Assembly (NCBI RefSeq): GCF_001299635.1
Contig: NZ_JRHN01000025.1
Coordinates: forward strand, 1 to 64,000
DNA length: 64,000 nt
Direction of reading: 5' to 3'
Source of the DNA: Clostridioides difficile
GTDB lineage: Bacteria > Bacillota > Clostridia > Peptostreptococcales > Peptostreptococcaceae
The position numbers and the translations under genes were made by a program. Below are positions 25,738 through 34,645 of this stretch, piece by piece (within the stretch, counting starts at the first letter, position 1; the number at the start of each line of letters is the position of its first letter). The notes beneath the pieces were generated by a model. It ran no database searches and was not told the DNA's origin. It saw only the letters and a program-made list of their open reading frames with translations.

Positions 25738-28425
25738 TTAAGTTGCAGGGGTACCACCACCATCAGGTGTATTGGTAGAGCCACCACCATTATTATTCCC
25801 GCCATTATCAGGAGGGGTAGAGCCACCACCATTATTATTTCCACCATTATCAGGAGTAGTAGAGCCACCACCATTATTATTTCCACCATTATCAGGAGTA
25901 GTAGAGCCACCACCATTATTGTTTCCGCCATTATCAGGAGGAGTAGAGCCACCACCATTATTACCTGAATTATTGTTGTTGTTATTATCTTCTTCTTGTT
26001 GATTGTTATCTGGTTTCTTTGTATCTTCAGATGATGGTTGAGAACTTACTCTAGTAGGAGCAGTACCTTCAATAAATGCTGCTTTAGAGCCAGAAGACTG
26101 CTTTCCTCCATCATCTAAATTAATTTTTGTAAAATATACATTTTTAGGAACTTCAAATTCAGTTACTGTTAAGTTAGCATGTATCTTTGACATAATTTTT
26201 TCCCATAATTTCGCAGTACTAGTACTTCCACGAGGAACTTCTCTACGTTTTATGGTGTTACCAGAATCATCTTTTCTTCCAGCATCATCTCCGATATAAG
26301 TTGCTCCAACATAATAAGGTGTATAACCAACAAACCAAGCATCATATGCACTATTTGTAGTACCTGTTTTACCTGCTACAGGCATTCCATTTGGAAGTGC
26401 TGCTATACCACCAGTACCTTCAGTAATTACGCTTTCTAACATATCTGTAACAACATAAGCTACTTCAGGTTCTACAACTTTATGTTCTTCAGGAGCATTT
26501 TTAACTAATAATTGACCATCAAAAGTAGTTATAGTAGTGAAAATTGATGGTTCTACATAAACTCCTTGATTTGCTAATGTACCATAAGCAGCAGCCATCT
26601 GAAGTGGAGTAATACCATTTGCCATACCACCTAGTGTTAATGATGGGAATTGCCTATCAGTTGCTCCTGATTGACTATTCTTCACAGTTGTTATACCAAA
26701 GTTCTTTAAGTAGTCCATCATTATATCTATACATTCATCATAAGAATCTCCAAGCATCTCAGCAGTTTTTACAGCTATTGTATTTGAAGATTTAGCAAGA
26801 GCTCTACGTAAACTCATAGAACCATGACCAGCAGTAGTAGTTCTTGGGTTCCATTTAGTATTCTCTTCAAACTTATATCCTCCTCTAGCATCACTTAGAG
26901 AAGTTGATTGTGTAATTTTTAAAGTATCAATAGCTGGTGTATAAATTGCCAGAGGTTTTATAGCAGAACCTGGTTGATGAGGGTTAGTAGCACGGTTTAA
27001 AGTTTTTCTACCACTTATATTTCTTCCTCCAGCTAGTGCTCTTATTTCACCATTTTTATAATCTAAGATTACCATTGCAGATTGCGGTTGACTAACTCCA
27101 TCAGGACCGACCATATGTCCTGGGAAATTGCTATTTTTATCATATTCTTCTTCTAAAGCATCTTGCATTTTAGGGTCTATAGTTGTATTTACAATTAGAC
27201 CTCCATTGTAGAATAGGTTTTGAGCTTCATCATTTGTATGTCCTTGTTCCATTAAAGCATTTATAACTTCACTTTCAATAAGGTCTTCTACAGATGAAGA
27301 AACTTTGTCAGATGATTTAGGTAATTTTATTTCTATTTTAGCTTTGATTGCTTCATCATATTCGCTTTGCTTTATATATCCTAATTCTAACATTTTCTTT
27401 AGAACAACTTCTTGTCTTTTCTTAGCTTCTGGATTACTTACAGCTTTTCTTACAACTAATGTACCTGCTTTTAATTGTCTATAAGTATCATTAGATATAA
27501 GTTCCCAAGAATTTATTTTCTCAATCATATCAAAGTCTACTTTTGTAGGGTCATCTAAATCATCATCAGTTGTATTAACAAAAAATAATAATTTATTTTC
27601 TAAATCACCCTTAGTTTCACTTCCATCTAATTTAGAAGTTTTATAAGCTGAAAATTTTGATGGATTTTTAGTTGAACCAGCAAGAAGTGCTGACTCAGCT
27701 ATAGTAAGGTCAGATGCAGACTTATCAAAATAACCACGTGCACCAGCCTCAGCACCTGCTAGACCTCTACCAACGAAAAAGTTATTTAAATAAGTTTCTA
27801 GTATTTTATCTTTACTTACTGTTTTACTCATCTCATATGCATAGTAGATATCCTTTATTTTACGAGGTAGAGTTTGTTGTTCAGTTGTTAACAACATTTT
27901 GGATACCTGCATAGGAATAGTACTACCACCTTGTTTAGTACCTGTAAGAGTCTTTAATACTGACCTAAATAAACCTTTAATGTCGACACCTTTATGTTCA
28001 TAAAAACGTTCATCTTCTATTGCAATTACAGCATGTTGAAGATGCTTTGAAATCTTATCTAATGGAACAGGTGTCTTTTTATTTACACTTGGAGCTGTAG
28101 ATAATGTTTTTCCATTAGCGTATTTAATTGTAGTTGTTTGGTTTGTCTGTTTATCCAAGACAGCCTCTGTAACTGGAGAGACATCTCTCAGTGATGCAAA
28201 TACTAAACCAGCAGTACCAGCAGTACCAACAACTAGTAAAACTAAAAATACTATACCAAATACTCTCAGTTTTCTAAATTTATCGCTTTTTTTAGATTTT
28301 TTCTTGTTTTTTGTTGAACGAGTTTTGTTAGCTGAACTTCTATTAATTGGTTTGTTTGTATTACTAGAGGAGCTAACTTTTTTTCTTCTAATTTTATTTC
28401 CATTTTTATCATTATCGTTATTCAT
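25738..28425 (-). CDS. Class A penicillin-binding protein (transglycosylase/transpeptidase)
   Basis: This bifunctional peptidoglycan synthase of 895 residues has a basic, Ser/Asn-rich cytosolic tail (1-50), one membrane anchor (about 52-76) and a GT51 domain (about 100-290) with EDERFYEH and GGSTIPMQ. The transpeptidase domain follows, with S487-x2-K490, S546-S-N548 and K686-T-G. GGSTIPMQ differs from the common GGSTITQQ. The C-terminal 85 residues are a low-complexity Gly/Asn/Pro/Asp tail encoded by a 42-bp tandem repeat. C. difficile is known to have few class A PBPs, and this resembles its PBP1. Start ATG 28425 has a GGAGG-like site. Cell-wall neighbours (amidase, SpoIVB, YunB) fit a role in vegetative and spore wall synthesis. 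Confidence 0.95.
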   Translation of the reverse strand: MNNDNDKNGNKIRRKKVSSSSNTNKPINRSSANKTRSTKNKKKSKKSDKFRKLRVFGIVFLVLLVVGTAGTAGLVFASLRDVSPVTEAVLDKQTNQTTTIKYANGKTLSTAPSVNKKTPVPLDKISKHLQHAVIAIEDERFYEHKGVDIKGLFRSVLKTLTGTKQGGSTIPMQVSKMLLTTEQQTLPRKIKDIYYAYEMSKTVSKDKILETYLNNFFVGRGLAGAEAGARGYFDKSASDLTIAESALLAGSTKNPSKFSAYKTSKLDGSETKGDLENKLLFFVNTTDDDLDDPTKVDFDMIEKINSWELISNDTYRQLKAGTLVVRKAVSNPEAKKRQEVVLKKMLELGYIKQSEYDEAIKAKIEIKLPKSSDKVSSSVEDLIESEVINALMEQGHTNDEAQNLFYNGGLIVNTTIDPKMQDALEEEYDKNSNFPGHMVGPDGVSQPQSAMVILDYKNGEIRALAGGRNISGRKTLNRATNPHQPGSAIKPLAIYTPAIDTLKITQSTSLSDARGGYKFEENTKWNPRTTTAGHGSMSLRRALAKSSNTIAVKTAEMLGDSYDECIDIMMDYLKNFGITTVKNSQSGATDRQFPSLTLGGMANGITPLQMAAAYGTLANQGVYVEPSIFTTITTFDGQLLVKNAPEEHKVVEPEVAYVVTDMLESVITEGTGGIAALPNGMPVAGKTGTTNSAYDAWFVGYTPYYVGATYIGDDAGRKDDSGNTIKRREVPRGSTSTAKLWEKIMSKIHANLTVTEFEVPKNVYFTKINLDDGGKQSSGSKAAFIEGTAPTRVSSQPSSEDTKKPDNNQQEEDNNNNNNSGNNGGGSTPPDNGGNNNGGGSTTPDNGGNNNGGGSTTPDNGGNNNGGGSTPPDNGGNNNGGGSTNTPDGGGTPAT
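25778..25960 (-). repeat. 42-bp tandem repeat encoding the PBP tail
   Basis: The plus-strand word GAGCCACCACCATTATT recurs at 25778, 25820, 25862, 25904 and 25946, an exact 42-base period. It encodes four copies of a 14-residue unit of the form GGGSTxPDNGGNNN and a partial fifth. The units differ by a few silent and T/P changes. This is a probable site of copy-number variation between isolates. Confidence 0.92.
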
Positions 28426-28640
28426 AAGATTTTAACCTCCTTACTTAATGCAATATTATAACACAAATAGGAGTAGTTTTGTAATTAATAGAAAAAATGA
28501 ATTTGCTATAATATTCTGTACATTGTAAATATGTATAAACATAATGTATTAAAAAGTCTATATTTTTATTTTATTTATTTTTGACAAATATTATAAAAAT
28601 TATGCTAAAGCTACATATAAATAAATAGGAGGGGATAATT

Positions 28641-29339
28641 TTGAATAGAATAGTAGATAGAAAAAAGAAAAATGAATTTAGAAAAATTGTAGCTATTTTT
28701 TTGTTAATTCTTTTCTTGTCTGTATTTATAGGCAGTTTTATATATATAGATAAAACTTTAAGACCAACAATAACAGTGTTGGCAGAAACTAAAGCTCTTG
28801 AATTAGCAAATAGGTCCATAAATAAAGCTGTTGCTGAAATGGTAGAAGGAAAAATAAACTATGAAGATTTAATGGATATACAGCTTGATAACAATGGCAA
28901 AATAACTATGATACAAGCAAATACTATAATGATGAATGAGATTGCCTCTGCAATAGCTTTAGAAATACAGGATGAATTAAAAAAAGCTAAGACAGCAAGT
29001 TCTTACATACCTATAGGAACAGCATTAGGAAGTCCTATATTAGCCAAATACGGTCCTAGGCTTGAAGTTTCTATTGAACCTATAGGAACGGTATCAGTAA
29101 ACTTTAAAACGGAATTTGAATCGTCAGGTATCAATCAAACAAGACATAGAATATATTTAGAAGCCCAGACACAAGTTAAAGTAGTAATACCACTTATAAC
29201 TTCAACAAAACAAATCAAAGCACAAATACCTATTTGTGAAACTATAATAGTAGGTGATGTTCCAGAAAGTTATGTAAATATACCAGAAAAAAATCTAGGT
29301 AATGTTTTACCTAACACTGGAAAGAATGCTAATAAGTAA
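28641..29339 (+). CDS. yunB: Sporulation protein YunB
   Basis: This 232-residue protein has one N-terminal membrane anchor (about 17-37) and an extracytoplasmic domain. The sequence matches YunB by ALELANRSINKAVAEM, the IPIGTALGSPILAKYGP motif and the IPICETIIVGDVPESY segment near the C-terminus. In Bacillus, YunB is a sigma-E-dependent sporulation protein; its biochemical role is unclear. A TTG start at 28641 follows AGGAGGGG at a good distance. It is divergent from the PBP gene and converges on spoIVB. Confidence 0.88.
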   Translation: MNRIVDRKKKNEFRKIVAIFLLILFLSVFIGSFIYIDKTLRPTITVLAETKALELANRSINKAVAEMVEGKINYEDLMDIQLDNNGKITMIQANTIMMNEIASAIALEIQDELKKAKTASSYIPIGTALGSPILAKYGPRLEVSIEPIGTVSVNFKTEFESSGINQTRHRIYLEAQTQVKVVIPLITSTKQIKAQIPICETIIVGDVPESYVNIPEKNLGNVLPNTGKNANK

Positions 29340-29455
29340 TATAAATTTCCATATTTTTAAATAAATTTGAAAAAGTAGTTTATAAATAAAAATTTTGTAA
29401 ATAATATTAATATAATTTCAATAAAAAATTATATTTTATACTATGTAAAATATTT

Positions 29456-29505
29456 AATATATTTGGTCTATGGTGTAAATAGATTACATTTAGACCAAAT
29501 ATATT
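29456..29505. terminator. Bidirectional terminator between yunB and spoIVB
   Basis: A perfect 15-bp stem pairs AATATATTTGGTCTA (29456-29470) with TAGACCAAATATATT (29491-29505), with a 20-base loop. It lies between two converging genes. Confidence 0.75.
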
Positions 29506-29550
29506 ATTAATCATATATTTAATATTTAAATTACTATTTATCTATATTAT

Positions 29551-30558
29551 TTACAACATCCACTTAATAAATACACCGTAACCTACAGCTGGGTCATTTT
29601 CAATTGCATGAGAGACTGCTCCGATTATTTTATCACCCTGAATTATTGGAGTACCACTCATCCCTTGTACAATACCACCAGTCTGAGATAAAAGTTTTTT
29701 ATCTGTGATTTTAATTTTAAAACTTTTACTTTCTGGATGTTTTTGGTTTTCTATATCTATAATTTCAATATTATATTTTTTACATTCATTAAAATTATCT
29801 TGTAAAATTATTTGAGCTTTTCCTGTTTTAACTTCATCTAAAGAAGCTACTTTATATTTTGTTAAATTAGCAATATCAAAGTTGTTAATTTGACCTCTTA
29901 TTCCAAAATCAGTATTTTCTGTAAAACTACCAATAATATTTTCTCTTTTTGCATTTATACATCCAACACTACCTTTATAAGATTTTTCTATATTAAGATG
30001 TTTTGTTGTAGAAATTGAACCAGATTTAATAGGTATCTTTCTTGCATTACCAACACTTATTGGATGACCTACAGCACCAAATTCTGATGTTTCTGGATTA
30101 ATATATGTTAAAGTAGCAAACCCAGAAAGTAAATTATTAAAACTAATTTTTTCTAATATGTGCTTAGTCGTTTTCATTGTTATAAGTTGACCACCTCTAT
30201 TTAATAAAATAGATACTGGTTTTTCTTCTGGTAAAGCATTTAGGGTATTTACAAAGTCACTATATCCATCAATCTCAGCATTATTTACTTTTACTATTGC
30301 ATCACCTAATCTAAGTGGAGATGCTTCACCAGGATTTCTAACAATAATATTTTTTAGTTCTGCATCGATTTGAAGTACATTTCCAATTGGTATTAAATAT
30401 TCAGGTTCACTTTTTTGTAAATTTTGTGCATAAATTAAATTATTTGAGAAAAAATATAATAAAAATAAAAAAGTTAAAACAATTGTAAATTTAGACTTAG
30501 CTAAGTTAGTTCTTTTATTTAAAGCTTTATCTTTAAAATAAAAATTTTTAAGTTGCAT
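29551..30558 (-). CDS. spoIVB: SpoIVB peptidase (S55 family)
   Basis: This 335-residue serine protease acts between the forespore membranes to trigger sigma-K activation in Bacillus. It has an N-terminal membrane anchor (about 22-44), a PDZ domain (about 65-135) and an S55 peptidase domain. H165 lies in GAVGHP and the catalytic S301 in QGMSGTPI. A third catalytic residue, an Asp, is not assigned here. Because C. difficile lacks the classical Pro-sigma-K processing pathway, its target may differ. AAGAGGTG precedes the ATG. Confidence 0.93.
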   Translation of the reverse strand: MQLKNFYFKDKALNKRTNLAKSKFTIVLTFLFLLYFFSNNLIYAQNLQKSEPEYLIPIGNVLQIDAELKNIIVRNPGEASPLRLGDAIVKVNNAEIDGYSDFVNTLNALPEEKPVSILLNRGGQLITMKTTKHILEKISFNNLLSGFATLTYINPETSEFGAVGHPISVGNARKIPIKSGSISTTKHLNIEKSYKGSVGCINAKRENIIGSFTENTDFGIRGQINNFDIANLTKYKVASLDEVKTGKAQIILQDNFNECKKYNIEIIDIENQKHPESKSFKIKITDKKLLSQTGGIVQGMSGTPIIQGDKIIGAVSHAIENDPAVGYGVFIKWML

Positions 30559-30785
30559 AAAACACCTCTTTCTTATTAAATTATTTTAATAATAGAATTG
30601 AAGTTTTCTTGCTGCTTCTGTATTATGTTGTGCAAGAATTAGTTTTTAATGCTTGGAAAACTGACTCAATAACACCTTAGTTTTCATAAAAATAAATAAA
30701 ATAAAGAGTGTATATGATAAAATAGATACATATTCATATAAATTAAAATAAATAATAACTGTCTATCATTAGAAAGGAGCAAAAC

Positions 30786-31664
30786 ATGAAAAAATATAGA
30801 TTGTTAGTTACTTGTATAATTGCCATGGGAATTATAATTATAGGAACATCAAATCCTGTTAGTAATTTTTACAAGACTACAAATTTAATTAGTTCAGGAA
30901 CTACTACAAATGAAAAAGCAGATAAAGATAAAAACTCAAATGAAAATACAAAAGATAAAGACAAATCAAATTCAAAAAGCAATAAGGAAAAGTCATCAGA
31001 AAATAAATCATCAGATAATAAAAATGAAACTCAAAAAAATAAAAAGTTTTTAATTTGTATAGACCCAGGACATCAGGGAAAAGGCGATGGCAATTTAGAA
31101 CCAGTAGCTCCAGGTTCTTCCTCTCAAAAAGCGAGAGTATCTTCAGGAACAGAGGGTATTGCTACAAAAAAACCAGAATATGTTTTAAACTTAGAAGCAT
31201 CTCTTGTTTTAAAAAATATATTAGAATCTAAAGGTTATAATGTAATAATGACTAGAGAGACTCATGATATAAATATAAGTAATTCAGAAAGAGCGATACT
31301 TGCTAATGATAAAAAAGCAGATATGGTTGTAAGAATACATGCAGATAGTTTAAATAATTCTTCAAAAACTGGTGCATCCATATTAATTCCTGAAAAGGAT
31401 GGAAAATATACAGCACCTATATATGAAGATAGTAATAAATGTGCTGAATTTATTAAACAAAATATGGAACAAGCTGGAATACAAATTAATGGAATCGTTC
31501 AAAGAGGAGATTTGACTGGATTCAACTGGTCAAAAGTTCCAGCTGTATTAGTAGAAATGGGATTTATGAGTAACTACAATGAAGACCAAATGATGTCAAA
31601 TCCAGAATATCAAAGAAAAATGATGCAATGTGTTGCAGATGGATTAGATGAGTATTTTAAATAG
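30786..31664 (+). CDS. N-acetylmuramoyl-L-alanine amidase (Amidase_3), membrane-anchored or secreted
   Basis: This zinc hydrolase cleaves the lactyl-amide bond between muramic acid and the stem peptide. An N-terminal hydrophobic segment (about 6-22) precedes a Lys/Ser/Asn-rich linker (about 40-87). The Amidase_3 domain (88-292) has H96 in DPGHQG, E137, H185 in RIHAD and catalytic E257 in LVEMGFMSN. The signal segment lacks a lipobox. Its place beside SpoIVB suggests a role in spore or septal wall remodelling. It resembles CwlD-type amidases but the context differs from the usual cwlD locus. Confidence 0.9.
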   Translation: MKKYRLLVTCIIAMGIIIIGTSNPVSNFYKTTNLISSGTTTNEKADKDKNSNENTKDKDKSNSKSNKEKSSENKSSDNKNETQKNKKFLICIDPGHQGKGDGNLEPVAPGSSSQKARVSSGTEGIATKKPEYVLNLEASLVLKNILESKGYNVIMTRETHDINISNSERAILANDKKADMVVRIHADSLNNSSKTGASILIPEKDGKYTAPIYEDSNKCAEFIKQNMEQAGIQINGIVQRGDLTGFNWSKVPAVLVEMGFMSNYNEDQMMSNPEYQRKMMQCVADGLDEYFK

Positions 31665-31670
31665 AGTATA

Positions 31671-31726
31671 AATAGAGAAAAAGTTAGGTTGGTATTATTT
31701 TCCTAATTTTTATCTCTATTTTTTAT
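31671..31726 (+). terminator. Terminator after the amidase gene
   Basis: AATAGAGAAAAAGTTAGG (31671-31688) pairs with CCTAATTTTTATCTCTATT (31702-31720), followed by a T-run. Confidence 0.82.
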
Positions 31727-31865
31727 TGTACATAATATAAAGATAAAGATTATTCTAGGTTAAATTGTTGTAAATATAACTAAAAATATTGGTAATACTT
31801 GATTTAAGTTTAAAAAGAATATATTATAGTATAGAATGTGTAAAATTTTTTTGAGAGGTGTTAGA

Positions 31866-33416
31866 ATGCTAGTAGTAGAAAACGTGAGTCATGGATTTGG
31901 TGCTAGAACAATATTAGAAAATGTATCTTTTAGACTTAGAAAAGGTGAACATATTGCACTAGTTGGCGCTAATGGAGAAGGAAAATCAAGTTTTTTAAAT
32001 ATAATAACAAAAAAGCTTATGCCAGATGCTGGAAATATAAAATGGTCTTCAAGAGCCACAGTAGGTTACTTAGACCAACATACAGTTCTAAGTAAAGGTA
32101 AAACAATAAGAGAAGTGCTTAGAGAAGCTTTTAAGCATATGTTTGATTTAGAGCAAGAAATGATTGCTATGTATGACAAAATGGGAGAAGCTAATGATGA
32201 TGAGATGAGTAAGCTTCTTGAAGAAACGGCAGAAATACAAACTATACTTGAAAATAGTGGTTTTTATATGATAGATGCTAAGATACAAGAGGTTGCAAAT
32301 GGTCTTGGTCTTGGAGAGATTGGTCTTGACAAAGATGTAACTGACCTAAGTGGAGGACAGAGAACGAAAGTACTTCTTACTAAACTTCTACTTGAAAATC
32401 CTACTATTCTTATATTAGATGAGCCTACAAACTATTTAGATGAAGAACATATAACATGGCTTACTAGATATCTTCAAGAGTATGAAAATAGTTTTGTCCT
32501 AGTTTCTCATGATATTGAATTTATAAATAATACTTGTAACGTAATATACCATATGGAAAATGGAGAACTAAATAGATATAAAGGAAACTATGATGAATTT
32601 GTAAGACTTAATGACATAAAGAAACGTCAAGAAGAACAAGCTTACGATAAACAAGTTGAAGAAAGAAAAAGATTAGAGGACTTTGTAGCTAGAAATAAGG
32701 CTAGAGTAGCAACTAGAGGAATGGCTAACAGTAGACAAAAGCAACTTGATAAGATGGAAATATTGGAAAGACCAAAAGAAAAGATAAAGCCTACTTTTTC
32801 TTTCAAGGATGCTAGAGCAGCAAGTAAGATAATTTTTGAAACAGAAAGTTTAATTTTAGGATATGATGAAGCATTGACAAAGCCACTTAATTTCCATTTA
32901 GAAAGAGGAAAGAAGATAGCTTTAAAAGGAATGAATGGTATTGGAAAATCTACTTTATTAAAGACTTTACTTGGAATAATAAAACCATTTGAAGGAAGTG
33001 TTAAGTTAGGTGATTATCTAGAAGTTGGATATTTTGAACAAGAGAGTTCAAAAGAAAATAGTAATACACCTATGGATGAGATTTGGAGTGAATTCCCAGG
33101 ACTTACAAACTTTGAAGTTAGACAAGCTCTTGCAAAATGTGGACTTACAAATGAGCATATAACTAGTCAGATGAGAGTACTAAGTGGAGGAGAAGCTGCA
33201 AAGGTTAGACTTTGTAAAGTAATGCTAAAAAATATAAATTTCTTAGTACTAGATGAGCCTACGAATCACTTAGATGTTGAAGCGAAAGATGAATTGAAAA
33301 AAGCCATAAAAGAATTTAAGGGAACAGTTCTTTTGGTATGTCATGAACCAGAATTTTATTCAGACATTGTTGATGATGTATGGAATATAGAAGATTTTAC
33401 AACTAAAATAGTGTAG
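31866..33416 (+). CDS. ABC-F family ATPase
   Basis: This soluble protein of about 516 residues has two ABC ATPase domains and no membrane segments. The first has Walker A GANGEGKS and signature LSGGQ, the second GMNGIGKS and LSGGE. Between them is a charged linker of about 80 residues with ERKRLEDFVARNKARVATRGMANSR (partly quoted), typical of ABC-F translation factors that act on the ribosomal E site. The start is at 31866, after GAGAGGTG. An in-frame ATG at 31836 has no ribosome site. It resembles YkpA/YbiT rather than known antibiotic-protection subtypes, so I do not predict resistance. Confidence 0.9.
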   Translation: MLVVENVSHGFGARTILENVSFRLRKGEHIALVGANGEGKSSFLNIITKKLMPDAGNIKWSSRATVGYLDQHTVLSKGKTIREVLREAFKHMFDLEQEMIAMYDKMGEANDDEMSKLLEETAEIQTILENSGFYMIDAKIQEVANGLGLGEIGLDKDVTDLSGGQRTKVLLTKLLLENPTILILDEPTNYLDEEHITWLTRYLQEYENSFVLVSHDIEFINNTCNVIYHMENGELNRYKGNYDEFVRLNDIKKRQEEQAYDKQVEERKRLEDFVARNKARVATRGMANSRQKQLDKMEILERPKEKIKPTFSFKDARAASKIIFETESLILGYDEALTKPLNFHLERGKKIALKGMNGIGKSTLLKTLLGIIKPFEGSVKLGDYLEVGYFEQESSKENSNTPMDEIWSEFPGLTNFEVRQALAKCGLTNEHITSQMRVLSGGEAAKVRLCKVMLKNINFLVLDEPTNHLDVEAKDELKKAIKEFKGTVLLVCHEPEFYSDIVDDVWNIEDFTTKIV

Positions 33417-33444
33417 TGCTTTAATTTATTACTGGGGGGATTTC

Positions 33445-34086
33445 ATGAAAAAATTTCTAAATATACTTTTTTCAATATGTATAAGTATAGTTATAATAGT
33501 AGGAGTTATTAATTTTACTGTTGGGTTTAAACAACTATATTATTTTGATGTTGATTATCTAAATATATCAGAGTTATCTGGTCTATCTAAGGATGATATA
33601 AAATTAAACTACGATTATCTGATTGATTATAATCTAAATAAGAATGTGTCTGAGTTTAAGTTACCCACATTAAAATCTTCTCCACAGGGAAAGATACATT
33701 TTGAAGAAGTGAGAAATATATTTCAAAACATCAATAAACTAGCTAAAGTACTAATGATAGTATCTTTAATAGGAATTATATTTAATGCAAAAAATAAAAA
33801 TATAAAAATTTTAAAAACTACATCAATAACGCTTATAATTATGCCATTATTATTGGCAGTTCCAGTTTTATTGAATTTTGAAAAATCATTTATTATTTTT
33901 CATAAATTATTATTTAGAAATGATTACTGGATATTTAGTCCAGATTTAGACCCAGTTATAAATATATTGCCAGAAGAATTCTTTTTTCATGCTGGTGTGA
34001 TGATTTTAATGTTGATTTTATTAGTAAGTATATTACTTTTTGTAATATATAAGTTATGCAAATCAACTAAATTAAAAATGAGATAG
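33445..34086 (+). CDS. TIGR01906/DUF1461 family integral membrane protein
   Basis: This 213-residue protein has an N-terminal membrane helix (about 5-27), an extracytoplasmic region with the LNYDYLIDYN motif and KIHFEEVRNIF, then three further hydrophobic segments (about 88-108, 122-142 and 180-206). The pattern matches the TIGR01906 family of Lactobacillales and Clostridia; its function is unknown. It may be cotranscribed with the ABC-F gene (29-base gap) and has a strong GGGGGG-type ribosome site. Confidence 0.8.
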   Translation: MKKFLNILFSICISIVIIVGVINFTVGFKQLYYFDVDYLNISELSGLSKDDIKLNYDYLIDYNLNKNVSEFKLPTLKSSPQGKIHFEEVRNIFQNINKLAKVLMIVSLIGIIFNAKNKNIKILKTTSITLIIMPLLLAVPVLLNFEKSFIIFHKLLFRNDYWIFSPDLDPVINILPEEFFFHAGVMILMLILLVSILLFVIYKLCKSTKLKMR

Positions 34087-34104
34087 ACTAAAGTTATACA
34101 ATAA

Positions 34105-34166
34105 AAATAGCTATGTAATAATATTTAGACTAAGAGTAGTTAATAAATATTTGTGCATAGCTATTT
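34105..34166. terminator. Bidirectional terminator candidate
   Basis: AAATAGCTATG (34105-34115) pairs with CATAGCTATTT (34156-34166), with a second weak pairing inside. It separates converging genes. Confidence 0.65.
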
Positions 34167-34177
34167 CTAATGAGAAA

Positions 34178-34438
34178 TTATTTTTTACTAGTAATTTTAA
34201 CTAAATCTTGAAATTTCCCCATAATATAATTATAATTATCTTTTTTATGAGGGAGCATGCAACTACTGCAATCTTTGATACCTTTATCTGTATACTTGAA
34301 GTTTCCACCACAATTTTCTCCTAAAGCATACAAAGGACAATAGCAAAATAAACAATTAAATTCTTCTGGTTTATTAGTTTTATGACAAGGGAAAAATTCA
34401 CAATCTTTGTGATTAAAAAACTTATAATTTTCGCCCAT
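34178..34438 (-). CDS. Cysteine-rich small domain protein
   Basis: This 86-residue protein has nine cysteines in a pattern including NHKDCEFFPCHK, FNCLFCYCPLY, GENCGG and DCSSCMLPH. It matches a family described as the cysteine-rich small domain, probably a metal (Fe-S or zinc) protein. In other anaerobes it often lies near cobalamin or radical-SAM genes; here it stands alone. No signal peptide. A GGAGGAAAAT-like ribosome site precedes the start. Confidence 0.75.
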   Translation of the reverse strand: MGENYKFFNHKDCEFFPCHKTNKPEEFNCLFCYCPLYALGENCGGNFKYTDKGIKDCSSCMLPHKKDNYNYIMGKFQDLVKITSKK

Positions 34439-34645
34439 ATTTTCCTCCTAAATTAAATAAAATTTAAATCTTTTATAACTATATAAGATTTTGGTGATAA
34501 TATAATTATACTAAATATTTTTATTAATAGTTGATAATATAGTACTATTAATCATAGTATTAATGGTATAATTAGTCAACAGAAAAATAATGTAAATATA
34601 TTTTGCAATTATAATATGTTTTATAACAAAAAATGAGGTGATTAA

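Noticed and set aside
25772-26002. Plus-strand open frame rich in Pro and Leu
   Set aside because: It is the complement of the PBP tandem-repeat tail. It has no ribosome site or recognisable domain.
30700-30785. Sigma-E or sigma-G promoter before the amidase, and similar before yunB
   Set aside because: CATATAAA-like -10 elements exist, but none has a matching -35 at the right spacing.
31866-33416. Antibiotic-resistance ABC-F protein
   Set aside because: The linker and overall sequence look like housekeeping ABC-F proteins, and no resistance leader or mobile element is adjacent.
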